47,323 nt of DNA from JAACPR01 sp964598245 (GCA_964598245.1 CAZRAX010000001.1:1-47323), one strand, 5' to 3'; counted from the stretch's first letter, positions 8,126-15,981 are shown. The notes: generated by a model not told the origin, from the sequence alone. Program-made: numbers and translations.

Positions 8126-8814
8126 TGGATTATTCAAAAATTGAAGAAAAGATAGGTGTAAAATTCAATCATCAGGATTTATTAATCCAAGCTTTTACTC
8201 ATCGTTCATTTTTAAATGAAAATCGTGATAAAGACTTGGAGCATAATGAAAGATTAGAGTTTTTAGGTGATGCTGTTTTGGAATTAGTAACAACAGACTA
8301 TTTATTTAAAACTTTTCCAGATAGAAATGAGGGGGATTTAACAGCTTTTCGTGCTTCTCTGGTTAATACTCAGTCGATTTCTGATGTTGCTACTAATTTA
8401 GGCTTTAATGATTACCTACGATTATCAAAAGGAGAATCAAAAGATGAGGGTCGAGCTAGGTCATATATTTTGGCTAATGTTTTTGAATCAGTTATTGGTG
8501 CTGTTTATCTAGATCAGGGATATGAAAAAGCAGAAAAATTTATTACTGAATTTTTGTTCCCAACTTTGGATAGGGTTATTGCTGAAGGAACTTGGGTTGA
8601 TGCAAAAAGTAAATTACAAGAAGTGGTTCAGGAAAAACACGGGGTAACACCTTCTTATAAAACAGTCAAAGAAGATGGGCCTGATCATGATAAAGTATTT
8701 ACCGTTGCTGTTTACTTTAATGATAAAAAAATTGATACAGGGTCTGGTAAATCAAAGCAAGAAGCAGAGCAAGATGTTGCTAGAAAAATTCTTAAACAAG
8801 AGGGGATTATTTAA
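8125..8814 (+). CDS. rnc: Ribonuclease III
   Basis: Double-stranded-RNA endonuclease for rRNA and mRNA processing. 229 residues: an RNase III domain with the signature ERLEFLGDAV (42-51), a second acidic cluster in ANVFESVIGAVYLDQG, and a C-terminal dsRNA-binding domain (from about 155, SKLQEVVQEKHG to SKQEAEQDVARKIL). The start ATG shares one base with the nusB stop, so the two are translationally coupled. Two long hairpins elsewhere in the window (15041-15152 and 15982-16042) are plausible substrates (inference). Confidence 0.97.
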   Translation: MDYSKIEEKIGVKFNHQDLLIQAFTHRSFLNENRDKDLEHNERLEFLGDAVLELVTTDYLFKTFPDRNEGDLTAFRASLVNTQSISDVATNLGFNDYLRLSKGESKDEGRARSYILANVFESVIGAVYLDQGYEKAEKFITEFLFPTLDRVIAEGTWVDAKSKLQEVVQEKHGVTPSYKTVKEDGPDHDKVFTVAVYFNDKKIDTGSGKSKQEAEQDVARKILKQEGII

Positions 8815-8820
8815 TATAAT
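8815..8820 (+). promoter_or_regulatory. Candidate -10 box placing smc transcription at its ATG
   Basis: Perfect TATAAT at 8815-8820. The usual 7-nt offset puts +1 at 8827, the A of the smc ATG, which would give a leaderless mRNA. The -35 region is poor (TAAACA/TTAAAC around 8792-8798), so readthrough from nusB-rnc could be the main source. Confidence 0.4.
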
Positions 8821-8826
8821 TAGAGG

Positions 8827-11064
8827 ATGTATTTAAAAGAACTAGAAATTATAGGTTTTAAATCTTTTGCTAATAAGTCAAAATTAAATTTTGATTCTGC
8901 TATTTCGGCGATTGTTGGTCCCAACGGATCTGGTAAATCAAATATTGCTGAAGCTTTTCGTTTTGTCTTGGGAGAACAATCCTTTAAATCAATGAGGGGT
9001 AAAAGAGGTGAAGATCTGATTTTTAGTGGAACCAATTCAATAGCAAAACAATCAAGAGCTGGAGTAAAAATTGTTTTAGATAATAGTGATAAAACATTAC
9101 CAATTGATTTTGAAGAAGTTATTTTAGAAAGAATTGTTTATCGAGATGGAGTTAATGAATATAAAATTAATAATTCAGTTGTTCGATTAAAAGATATTTC
9201 AGAGCTTTTATCTGCCGCTAACATCGGATCTAGTGGGCATCATATTATTTCTCAGGGCGAAGCAGATAGAATTTTAAATACAACTGCCAAAGAAAGAAAA
9301 ACTATTTTAGAAGAAGCGTTGGGTTTGAAAATTTTTGAATATAAAAAAAATGAAAGCCAACGAAAACTTGAAAAAACTCAAGAAAATATTAACCAAGTGC
9401 AATCTTTGCGTCGTGAGATTGCTCCACATATTAAATTTTTAAAAAAGCAAGTTGAAAAAATTGAAGAGGGGAAAAAATTAAAAGAAAAATTAATTGAAAT
9501 TTATAAAGAATATTTTAAAAGAGAATCAATTTATTTAAAAAGTAAAAAACAAGAACTAATACATATTGTAGATGAACCCAAAAAAAGACTAAATGAAATT
9601 GATCAAAAAATTAATCAATATCGAGAAATTTCAAAATCTTCGGAAAATCAAGAATTAAATGAACAAATTGAAAAACTCCAAAATGATTTGGGACAAATAG
9701 ATCAACAAAAAACTCAATTGATTCGACAACAGGGGCAAATTGAAGGGGAATTACAATCCCTTCAAAAAATATTATCTAAACGAGACCAAAATAAAGATAA
9801 TCAAATTATTTTAAATTATAACGACTTTGATTTATTAGAAAAGGAAATTTCTGATATTAAAAATCAAGTTGAAAATGAATTTGATTTAAATCTTGTCAAA
9901 GAAAAAGTAAACCAGATAATTAATTTAATTTCTGGTTTTATTAAAGAAAAAAGAAAAGATGAAGAAAATGGTGAAAATCATGAAATTTCTAAAGAAATCT
10001 CGCAAACTAATGAAAAATTAACTATTACACTATTTGAAATTGAGATTATTCAAAAAAATGAAAAAAAACTTCAACAAGAGCTATCAGAAATTAGACAAAA
10101 AATAGAAGAAGACAAAACAGATTCTCTGGAAGCAGAAAAGAATATTATTGCATTGATGACCGAAAAAAATGAACTTCAACAATTAATTTCAAAACATTCA
10201 GTTAGTATTTATAATTTTAATCAGGATGAAGCATCATTCAAACAAGAATTAATGGAAGCTGTTGCTGTAACCACTCGAGAATCAATCAATTATGAACAAA
10301 TTAATTTGTCTGATGAGGAAATATTATCTGAAAAAAGGCAAAAACAGATTGATCGTAAAAAAGATTTGGAAAGATTAAAGATAAAAGTAGAAGAGTTTGG
10401 TGGTGGATCTGGTGAAGAGATTCTTCAAGAATTCAACGAATCAAATGAAAGAGATCAATTTTTGATTAAAGAAATCGAAGATTTAGAAAAATCTGCAGAA
10501 AATTTAAAAAATCTAATAAATGATTTAGAAGAAAAAATTAATCAAAAATTTCACGAAGGTATGACAAAAATTAATTTTGAGTTCCAAAAGTTCTTTGAAT
10601 TAATGTTTGGTGGGGGCAATGCCTCTATTAGTATCACCAAAATTAAACCAAGAAGGAGAGATACTGATTTAGATTTTGGACAAGATCAGGATTTGGAGGA
10701 AGATGACCTAGAAGAAGGAGTTGAGGTTAATGTTAGTTTACCTCGTAAAAAAATTAAGGGATTGATGATGTTGTCTGGTGGAGAGAGAGCGCTGACTTCG
10801 ATTGCTCTTATTTTTGCAATGAGTCAAGTCAATCCTCCGCCTTTTATTATTTTAGATGAAACAGATGCAGCATTAGATGAAGCAAATTCTCGTAAATATG
10901 GTGATATGATTGAGAATCTTTCAAAGCATTCACAACTTATTTTAATTACTCACAATAGAGAAACAATGGGGAGAGCTGGTATTTTATATGGTGTTACCAT
11001 GACTAATGGTATTTCCAAACTATTATCTGTTAATTTTGAGGTGGGGATAGAGTGGGCAAAATAG
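8827..11064 (+). CDS. smc: Short SMC-family chromosome segregation ATPase, no visible hinge
   Basis: SMC ATPases hold and compact chromosomal DNA. The N-terminal head has Walker A GPNGSGKSN (31-39) and a typical FKSFANK motif; the C-terminal head has the ABC signature LSGGERALTS (from 649), Walker B IILDETDAALDEAN (Asp677-Glu678) and a D-loop. The total of 745 residues compares with about 1170-1190 for bacterial SMC. Between the heads (about 170-570) lie two coiled-coil arms rich in Lys, Glu and Gln, interrupted near 320-370 by a short helical segment, and I see no globular hinge domain of the usual 120 or so residues. Both heads are intact, so this is a shortened protein and not a fragment. 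A Rad50/SbcC- or RecN-like relative is the alternative; the FKSFA and SGGER context favours SMC. Confidence 0.88.
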   Translation: MYLKELEIIGFKSFANKSKLNFDSAISAIVGPNGSGKSNIAEAFRFVLGEQSFKSMRGKRGEDLIFSGTNSIAKQSRAGVKIVLDNSDKTLPIDFEEVILERIVYRDGVNEYKINNSVVRLKDISELLSAANIGSSGHHIISQGEADRILNTTAKERKTILEEALGLKIFEYKKNESQRKLEKTQENINQVQSLRREIAPHIKFLKKQVEKIEEGKKLKEKLIEIYKEYFKRESIYLKSKKQELIHIVDEPKKRLNEIDQKINQYREISKSSENQELNEQIEKLQNDLGQIDQQKTQLIRQQGQIEGELQSLQKILSKRDQNKDNQIILNYNDFDLLEKEISDIKNQVENEFDLNLVKEKVNQIINLISGFIKEKRKDEENGENHEISKEISQTNEKLTITLFEIEIIQKNEKKLQQELSEIRQKIEEDKTDSLEAEKNIIALMTEKNELQQLISKHSVSIYNFNQDEASFKQELMEAVAVTTRESINYEQINLSDEEILSEKRQKQIDRKKDLERLKIKVEEFGGGSGEEILQEFNESNERDQFLIKEIEDLEKSAENLKNLINDLEEKINQKFHEGMTKINFEFQKFFELMFGGGNASISITKIKPRRRDTDLDFGQDQDLEEDDLEEGVEVNVSLPRKKIKGLMMLSGGERALTSIALIFAMSQVNPPPFIILDETDAALDEANSRKYGDMIENLSKHSQLILITHNRETMGRAGILYGVTMTNGISKLLSVNFEVGIEWAK

Positions 11065-11073
11065 TTTTAATTT

Positions 11074-11082
11074 TGTTATAAT
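11074..11082 (+). promoter_or_regulatory. Extended -10 promoter for the pilin-like gene
   Basis: TGTTATAAT (TG-n-TATAAT, 11074-11082) is a full extended -10 element, which can work without a good -35. The start would be near 11089, an 11-nt leader. Confidence 0.5.
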
Positions 11083-11099
11083 TATTTTGTAATTAAAAT

Positions 11100-12194
11100 A
11101 TGAAAAAAATTAGATTAAATTTTGGTTTTACCTTGATGGATGTTTTGATTGTTGTTTCTCTTATCAACTTTATTGCTGGAATTGTAATGTCTCAAATGGC
11201 TGATGCTAAAATTTTAGCCAATGATGCTCATAAAAAACAAGAAGTTATGCAAGTTGCCAACGCAATGGAATTGTATAGGTCTACTTTTAATACTGCTCCA
11301 AGTGCTGATCTTGTTGGTAAGGGTTTTTATAATGAAAGGAGTATCGAATACGAAACTGCAATGCGAGAATTAGTCAATAATGGTTTTTATCCAGAAATTC
11401 CAACAAGTCCAAGTGGTAGTGATTATTTTTATATGGTTAATTCTGATGGGTTGGGAGTTTTCTTGGCTATTTTGTTATCCCAAAAGGAATTAGAGGATGG
11501 TGGTAATGGTTGTTATTTTTCAAATTCTGAAAATTATTGTGGACCAGATGATAATGATGATTCAGAAAATGAATACAGTCGTAATTTATTGTTAGTAGAA
11601 GCAGAAAGTTGTAATAACAACTCTTGTTCCCCAATCAAGGATAATATTACTGGTAGAGCTGTTGGTGGTGGGAGTGGTGGAAATGACAATGGGGGTGAAC
11701 AGAATTCTGTCGCCTGTGCCAGTATCCCCGATGATTTTTATGATGTCTATGAATTGCAGGGAATAATTGTTCCCAATACAACACAGGCATGCGCTAGTGG
11801 TTATGTGGGAGAACTTGATTTTTATGTTGTTGACAATACATTTTATTACAGCTGTGTCGATGATTTATTATCTCCAAATGAGACTGCAAATTGCCAGGTC
11901 AGTTTTTTACAAAAACAAGTTGCTTGTGCTGATATAGAAGATTATCTATATAATGAAAGGGATTTAAGAACATACATATTAGAAAACCCAACTACTGTTT
12001 GTATTAATGGTTACCTAAGGCCTGATAACTATACATCCGTGACAGATGGAGACACCTTGAATTATATGTGTTTGAGTGACCAGATTTCTGGTTTGGATGA
12101 AGCAACACCAGAAACGGCTGTTTGGTGTAATACAAAATTTAATAAAGTTCCTTCTTCTGGCGTACCTACTCTCCCAAGAAGGGAGGTCTTCTAA
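11100..12194 (+). CDS. Type IV pilin-like protein with two four-cysteine repeats
   Basis: The N-terminus is a class III prepilin signal: short basic leader, Gly9 cleavage site, then FTLMDVLIVVSL and a hydrophobic helix to about residue 30. Position 5 of the mature protein is Asp instead of the usual Glu. Residues 35-135 fit the pilin/pseudopilin fold. A Gly/Asn-rich linker (187-203) leads to two related repeats with cysteines at 206, 231, 252, 265 and 276, 301, 324, 343; the first interval (25 residues) is identical in both copies. Two more cysteine pairs lie at 138/147 and 171/176. Inference: an exported pilus-tip or adhesive minor pilin stabilised by disulfides. It has its own promoter and its stop overlaps the convergent rnr stop (CTAA). 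No pilus assembly genes lie in the window. Confidence 0.82.
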   Translation: MKKIRLNFGFTLMDVLIVVSLINFIAGIVMSQMADAKILANDAHKKQEVMQVANAMELYRSTFNTAPSADLVGKGFYNERSIEYETAMRELVNNGFYPEIPTSPSGSDYFYMVNSDGLGVFLAILLSQKELEDGGNGCYFSNSENYCGPDDNDDSENEYSRNLLLVEAESCNNNSCSPIKDNITGRAVGGGSGGNDNGGEQNSVACASIPDDFYDVYELQGIIVPNTTQACASGYVGELDFYVVDNTFYYSCVDDLLSPNETANCQVSFLQKQVACADIEDYLYNERDLRTYILENPTTVCINGYLRPDNYTSVTDGDTLNYMCLSDQISGLDEATPETAVWCNTKFNKVPSSGVPTLPRREVF

Positions 12195-14122
12195 TCTGTA
12201 ATCCCCATATCAATTTTTTTCTGCTCTAAATCGATTGATTCAATTTTAACTTTTATTTCATCACCAAGACGATATTTCTTTTTGGTTTTTTCACCAACGA
12301 TTGCATAGCTTTTTTCATCAAATTTATAAAAATCGTCACCTAATTTTGAAACATGAACCATTCCTTCTGTCAGAGTTTTTTTAATTTGAGCAAATAAACC
12401 AAAAGGGGTAACTCCAGAAACAATCCCTTCAAATGTTTCGCCAATATGATCTTGCATGTATTCTGCCTGTTTATAACGAATTGATTCCCGCTCTGCTTCA
12501 GTTGCAGAAATTTCTCGCTCAGTGGACAAAGCAGCTGCATTTTCAAAATGGTTCAATTCAATCACATCAATTTTTTGTTTATTCAAAAATTTAAAGAGAA
12601 TACGATGAACTAACAAATCAGGGTATCTTCTAATTGGGGAAGTAAAGTGAGTATAAAATTTAAAAGCCAATCCAAAGTGTCCAATATTTTCTGGTGCGTA
12701 AATTGCCTTACTCATTGTTCTAACAGCTGCAGTTTTTATTAAATTTTCCTCATTTTTTCCTTCAACATCATCAAAAAGTTTGTTCAAATCTTTTGCTTCA
12801 ACATACCCTTCATCATCAAGAGGCAAAAAATATCCCAATCCCTTAACAAAACTAGCTAGATCTTCTAATTTTTCTTTATTAGGTAAATCATGAATTCGAT
12901 AAATTAATTTATTTTGAATGTTACCATTTACTTTTCCTTTATCGTGAATAAATTTAGCAACCTCACGATTCGCCAAAAGCATCATTTCCTCAACTAATTT
13001 ATGAGTGTCCATTCTTTCTTTTTTGATAATCCTGATTGGACGACCAGTTGTATCAAGTTCAAACTTGATTTCATCTGATTCAAATTCAATCGCACCTTCT
13101 GAGCGTTTTTGAGCTGATAATTTTTTGGCTATTTTATTAAGCTCATTTAACTCTTCAAGGAAAGGACCACTTTGAGCATCAATAATTGCCTGAGCTTCTT
13201 CATAAGTAAATCTTTTTTTAGAATTAATAACTGATTTACCAAATTTTCGATTTATAACTTTATTTTGATTATCAATTTCAAAAATCGCAGAAAAAGCCAA
13301 CTTTTCCTCATTAGGGTTCAATGAGCACAAATCATTAGAAAGAATTTCTGGTAACATTGGAATAGTTCGATCAACTAAATAAACAGAAGTAGCTCTTTTG
13401 TGTGCTTCTTTGTCTAGCGCAGAATTAGGAGTCACATAATGAGATGCATCAGCAATATGAATCCCAACTTCTAAATTTCCATTATCTAATTTTTTAAAAT
13501 GAATTGCGTCATCAAAATCTTTTGCATCAGCAGGATCAATAGTGAAAATATTTTCATTTCTTAAATCAAACCTTTTTTCGATCTCTTCTTGTGGTATTTT
13601 TTTCCATTTTTTTTGAAGCTCTTTTGCTTCATCATCAACATTTTCTGGAAAATCAATAATGAAACCTTTTTCATAGACAATAGATTGAATCTCAACCTCG
13701 TGCTCACCCTTTTGTCCAAAGATTTTTAAAAGAGAAGCTTCTGGTAATTTATTATTTTGCCAATTTTCTAATTTGATCAAGACTTTTTGATTTATATTAA
13801 CTTTTTTTTCAAATTCTTTTTGAAGTTTAAAATTTGTATAAATTTTAAAATTATCTGGCTTAACTATTTTTTGATTATTTTCATCTATAATTGTTCCGAC
13901 AAATTGTTCTCTGGCTCTCGAAACAATAGCAACAACTTCTCCTAATGGCTGGTCATCTTGTCCAATCCCAATTTTTTTAATTTTAACAATATCGTTGGGG
14001 AGAGCCTTGTTAATTTTATCTGGGGAAATAAAAATTTCTTCTTTTGTTTCTGGAATTTTTACAAATCCCATCCCTTTAACGTTAGTACTAATTTTAGCTT
14101 CTATAATATTTTGTTCATTCAT
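12191..14122 (-). CDS. rnr: Ribonuclease R (RNase II/R family exoribonuclease)
   Basis: Processive 3'-5' exoribonuclease for structured RNA. In 643 residues: N-terminal OB/cold-shock-like domains (1-150), an RNB catalytic domain with DPADAKDFDDAIHF (Asp196, 199, 202, 204, 205) and RATSVYLVDRTIPMLPE, and a C-terminal S1 domain (from about 565, GIVSGVTPFGLFAQI). It is shorter than E. coli RNase R (about 810), lacking the N-terminal helix-turn-helix and the basic tail. The ATG at 14122 faces rpsP across a 92-bp divergent region. No clear sigma-70 promoter was found for it. Its TAG overlaps the pilin TAA by three bases, leaving no room for a separate terminator. Confidence 0.95.
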   Translation of the reverse strand: MNEQNIIEAKISTNVKGMGFVKIPETKEEIFISPDKINKALPNDIVKIKKIGIGQDDQPLGEVVAIVSRAREQFVGTIIDENNQKIVKPDNFKIYTNFKLQKEFEKKVNINQKVLIKLENWQNNKLPEASLLKIFGQKGEHEVEIQSIVYEKGFIIDFPENVDDEAKELQKKWKKIPQEEIEKRFDLRNENIFTIDPADAKDFDDAIHFKKLDNGNLEVGIHIADASHYVTPNSALDKEAHKRATSVYLVDRTIPMLPEILSNDLCSLNPNEEKLAFSAIFEIDNQNKVINRKFGKSVINSKKRFTYEEAQAIIDAQSGPFLEELNELNKIAKKLSAQKRSEGAIEFESDEIKFELDTTGRPIRIIKKERMDTHKLVEEMMLLANREVAKFIHDKGKVNGNIQNKLIYRIHDLPNKEKLEDLASFVKGLGYFLPLDDEGYVEAKDLNKLFDDVEGKNEENLIKTAAVRTMSKAIYAPENIGHFGLAFKFYTHFTSPIRRYPDLLVHRILFKFLNKQKIDVIELNHFENAAALSTEREISATEAERESIRYKQAEYMQDHIGETFEGIVSGVTPFGLFAQIKKTLTEGMVHVSKLGDDFYKFDEKSYAIVGEKTKKKYRLGDEIKVKIESIDLEQKKIDMGITD

Positions 14123-14178
14123 ATTTATAAAAGATATGTTAACTTAAAATTTGTGATAAGTGAAGTTGCTTTAGCTAT

Positions 14179-14207
14179 TTGACCTCTTTTGAATCTTTTG
14201 ATACTAT
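14179..14207 (+). promoter_or_regulatory. Strong rpsP promoter
   Basis: TTGACC (14179-14184), a 17-bp spacer, TACTAT (14202-14207). Predicted +1 is 14214, one base before ATG 14215, so the transcript is essentially leaderless. An in-frame ATG-less extension upstream to 14179 lies inside this promoter and cannot be translated from it. Confidence 0.75.
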
Positions 14208-14214
14208 TTCGCTC

Positions 14215-14613
14215 ATGTTAATAATTAGATTACAAAGAGTAGGAAAGAAAAACGAACCAACATTTCGAATTGTTTTAACTGATTCAAAAAATGGTCCAAA
14301 GAGTGGAAAATTTTTAGAAATTCTTGGTTCTTATGATGCTCGTGATAAAAATGAAACTAAAATTAATGCTGATAGGGTAAAGCAGTTGATTTCACAAGGG
14401 GCACAACTTTCAGATACAGTTAGAAATTATTTAATTAATCAAAAAATTATTGAAGGTAAAAAAGTAAATGTTTTGCCAAAGAAAACTCCTATTGTAAAAG
14501 AGGATGAAAAAACCGAACCAGTTGATGCAACTCCTGAACCAACCCCTGAAAAAACTGAACCAGCTCCTGAACCAGTTGATGCAACTGAACCAGTAGCAGA
14601 AGAAAATAAATAA
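14215..14613 (+). CDS. rpsP: Ribosomal protein bS16 with Pro/Glu-rich tail
   Basis: Small-subunit protein. From ATG 14215 the product (132 residues) reads MLIIRLQRVGKKNEPTFRIV, the standard bS16 start, and the fold ends near residue 85. A tail of about 40 residues rich in Glu, Pro, Thr and Ala follows, containing the hexapeptide EPVDAT twice; ordinary bS16 is 80-90 residues. A longer start at 14179 was rejected because it overlaps a good promoter. The gene heads rpsP-khpA-trmD; rimM and rplS, usual in this operon, are not present here. Confidence 0.95.
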   Translation: MLIIRLQRVGKKNEPTFRIVLTDSKNGPKSGKFLEILGSYDARDKNETKINADRVKQLISQGAQLSDTVRNYLINQKIIEGKKVNVLPKKTPIVKEDEKTEPVDATPEPTPEKTEPAPEPVDATEPVAEENK

Positions 14614-14617
14614 TTTA

Positions 14618-14647
14618 TTGACTTCACAATTAAAAATGCTTTATAAT
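14618..14647 (+). promoter_or_regulatory. khpA distal promoter, followed by a 5' hairpin
   Basis: TTGACT (14618-14623), 18-bp spacer, TATAAT (14642-14647), predicted +1 at 14654. Immediately downstream TGCAGT (14655-14660) and ACTGCA (14674-14679) can form a 6-bp hairpin at the very 5' end of the transcript. Confidence 0.7.
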
Positions 14648-14670
14648 GTAAGTGTGCAGTTGGCTAAGTA

Positions 14671-14698
14671 TTGACTGCAGTTAATCATTAAATATTAA
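14671..14698 (+). promoter_or_regulatory. khpA proximal candidate promoter
   Basis: TTGACT (14671-14676), 16-bp spacer, TATTAA (14693-14698). Predicted +1 is about 14705, three bases before ATG 14708. The -35 overlaps the right arm of the upstream hairpin, so only one of the two arrangements may be used. Confidence 0.4.
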
Positions 14699-14707
14699 AG
14701 AAAGAAA

Positions 14708-15019
14708 ATGTCAGCAGAAAATGAATTAGATTATAAATTTCTTGAGAGTACTGTTAAATCTTTGGTAGATAATCCAAATGACGTTAAAATTAATCGAACT
14801 GTGGATGAAATGGGAGTGTTACTTACGCTATCAGTAAATCCAGAAGATATGGGGAAAATTATTGGGCGTCAAGGAAATACAGCAAAAGCTATCAGAATTT
14901 TACTAAGAGTTGTTGGAATGAAAAACAACGCTCGCGTTAATTTAAAAATTAATGAACCAGAAAATGGTAAAAGATCTGAAACAACAGTTGATCAAGCAAT
15001 TGATGATTTAAAAATCTAA
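14708..15019 (+). CDS. khpA: KH-domain RNA-binding protein KhpA
   Basis: Small RNA-binding protein (103 residues) with a KH domain whose GxxG loop is GRQG inside GKIIGRQGNTAKAIRILLRV. KhpA family members, in partnership with KhpB/Jag in Firmicutes, bind many RNAs and affect cell division and translation. Position between rpsP and trmD is the classic location. The protein is longer than the usual 75-80 residues at both ends. No typical Shine-Dalgarno sequence is visible; the leader just before ATG is purine-rich (AAAGAAAGAAA). KhpB is not in the window. Confidence 0.9.
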   Translation: MSAENELDYKFLESTVKSLVDNPNDVKINRTVDEMGVLLTLSVNPEDMGKIIGRQGNTAKAIRILLRVVGMKNNARVNLKINEPENGKRSETTVDQAIDDLKI

Positions 15020-15040
15020 TCTATTTTAAATCTATAATAG

Positions 15041-15152
15041 AAGTAAAATCACACAACTCTCTCGTTCCTAATCCTCGACTTTCTTATGTCAAGACATAAA
15101 GTCATTGACAACGAAGGTCTGCGGAAGAACTCGATAGTGTGTGGTTTTACTT
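15041..15152 (+). ncRNA. Unassigned structured RNA (or trmD leader), about 110 nt
   Basis: The first 15 bases (15041-15055) pair with 15138-15152 in an unbroken helix with one G-U pair. The helix continues inward with C57-G137, T58-A136, T60-A134, C61-G133 and GTTC/GAAC (15064-15067 with 15127-15130). Inside are CCTCG/CGAAGG (15073-15077 with 15112-15117) and an apical hairpin GACTT...TATG/CATA...AGTC (15077-15103), the last two sharing one G. A TATAAT at 15033-15038 puts a start near 15045, at the foot of the helix, but no good -35 exists. It lacks the GGAA tetraloop core of SRP RNA and the size of 6S or RNase P RNA. It could be a free small RNA, a cis element for trmD, or an RNase III processing site. 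Confidence 0.6.
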
Positions 15153-15181
15153 TACCAAAATAAAGTGATTAAATTATAAAA

Positions 15182-15844
15182 ATGAATTTTCATATAATTA
15201 CATTATTTCCAGAATCGATGGATTCATATATAAATAGCTCAATTATTAAAAGAGCTGTTGCTGATAAAAAAATCTCAATTAAATTTTATAATCCGAGAGA
15301 TTTTACCAATGATAAAAACCACAGGGTTGATCAAAAACCATACGGCGGCGGTCCAGGAATGGTTATTGAAGCAGAACCAATTATCAAAGCAATTGCCAAA
15401 GCCAAAGGGAAAAAAAAGAAAATTAAAATTTTTTATACTTCGCCTTCTGGGAAAAAATTTACTAATTTAATTGCTCAAAAAAATTCTAAAAATTATAAAG
15501 ATATTATAATCGTATGTGGTCGTTATGAGGGTATTGACGCTAGAGTTAAAAAGGTTTTTAAAGGGCAAGAAATTTCAATTGGAGAATATACTTTGACGGG
15601 GGGTGAATTACCCGCTCTGGTCATTATTGATTCCATATCGCGTCAGATTAAGGGTGTTTTGGGGAATGATGCTTCTCCAGAAGAAAATCGTATTTCATCT
15701 TCAGATGTTTATACTAGGCCAGAAACCTTTAAGTATAAAAATAAAAAATACAAAGTTCCAGATATTTTATTATCTGGAAATCATGCTAAAATTGACGAGT
15801 GGCGTCAAAAAAATAGAGAAAAATATAATAATGTGGATAAGTAG
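15182..15844 (+). CDS. trmD: tRNA (guanine-N1)-methyltransferase
   Basis: SPOUT-class enzyme that makes m1G37 next to the anticodon and prevents +1 frameshifting. 220 residues with the conserved PYGGGPGMV, CGRYEGIDARV and GEYTLTGGELPAL motifs of the trefoil-knot SAM site, ending in SGNHAKIDEWRQ. Full length for the family. It begins 30 bases after the structured RNA and has no Shine-Dalgarno sequence. The TAG stop at 15842-15844 abuts the rpoB promoter. Confidence 0.97.
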   Translation: MNFHIITLFPESMDSYINSSIIKRAVADKKISIKFYNPRDFTNDKNHRVDQKPYGGGPGMVIEAEPIIKAIAKAKGKKKKIKIFYTSPSGKKFTNLIAQKNSKNYKDIIIVCGRYEGIDARVKKVFKGQEISIGEYTLTGGELPALVIIDSISRQIKGVLGNDASPEENRISSSDVYTRPETFKYKNKKYKVPDILLSGNHAKIDEWRQKNREKYNNVDK

Positions 15845-15873
15845 TTGACGAAACTTCATTTTTAGATTAGTAT
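15845..15873 (+). promoter_or_regulatory. rpoB operon promoter
   Basis: TTGACG (15845-15850), a 17-bp spacer, TAGTAT (15868-15873); predicted +1 about 15880, leaving a leader of about 175 nt. The -35 starts on the base after the trmD stop. The adk promoter (37975-38002) uses the same TTGACGAAA -35 block at the end of uvrB. Confidence 0.7.
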
Positions 15874-15981
15874 TAACCCCAAGCTAATGAGGGATTGAGT
15901 TTTGAATGGGGCGATATTTTAATAATATAAAAAATTAAATAAACTGCATAATGCAGGCTTTAAATATTACAAACAGTAATT

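Noticed and set aside
14179..14214. Longer bS16 start upstream of ATG 14215
   Set aside because: The added residues coincide with a well-formed TTGACC-17-TACTAT promoter and are not part of bS16.
14439..14627. Ser/Gly-rich frame on the minus strand opposite the rpsP tail
   Set aside because: It is the complement of the Glu/Pro/Thr repeat codons and lacks any start signal.
15041..15152. Structured RNA as 4.5S/SRP RNA, read on either strand
   Set aside because: A GCGGAAGAAC stretch recalls the SRP core, but it lies on the 3' arm and not at an apical GGAA loop, and the central hairpin has a different loop. No SRP call is justified.
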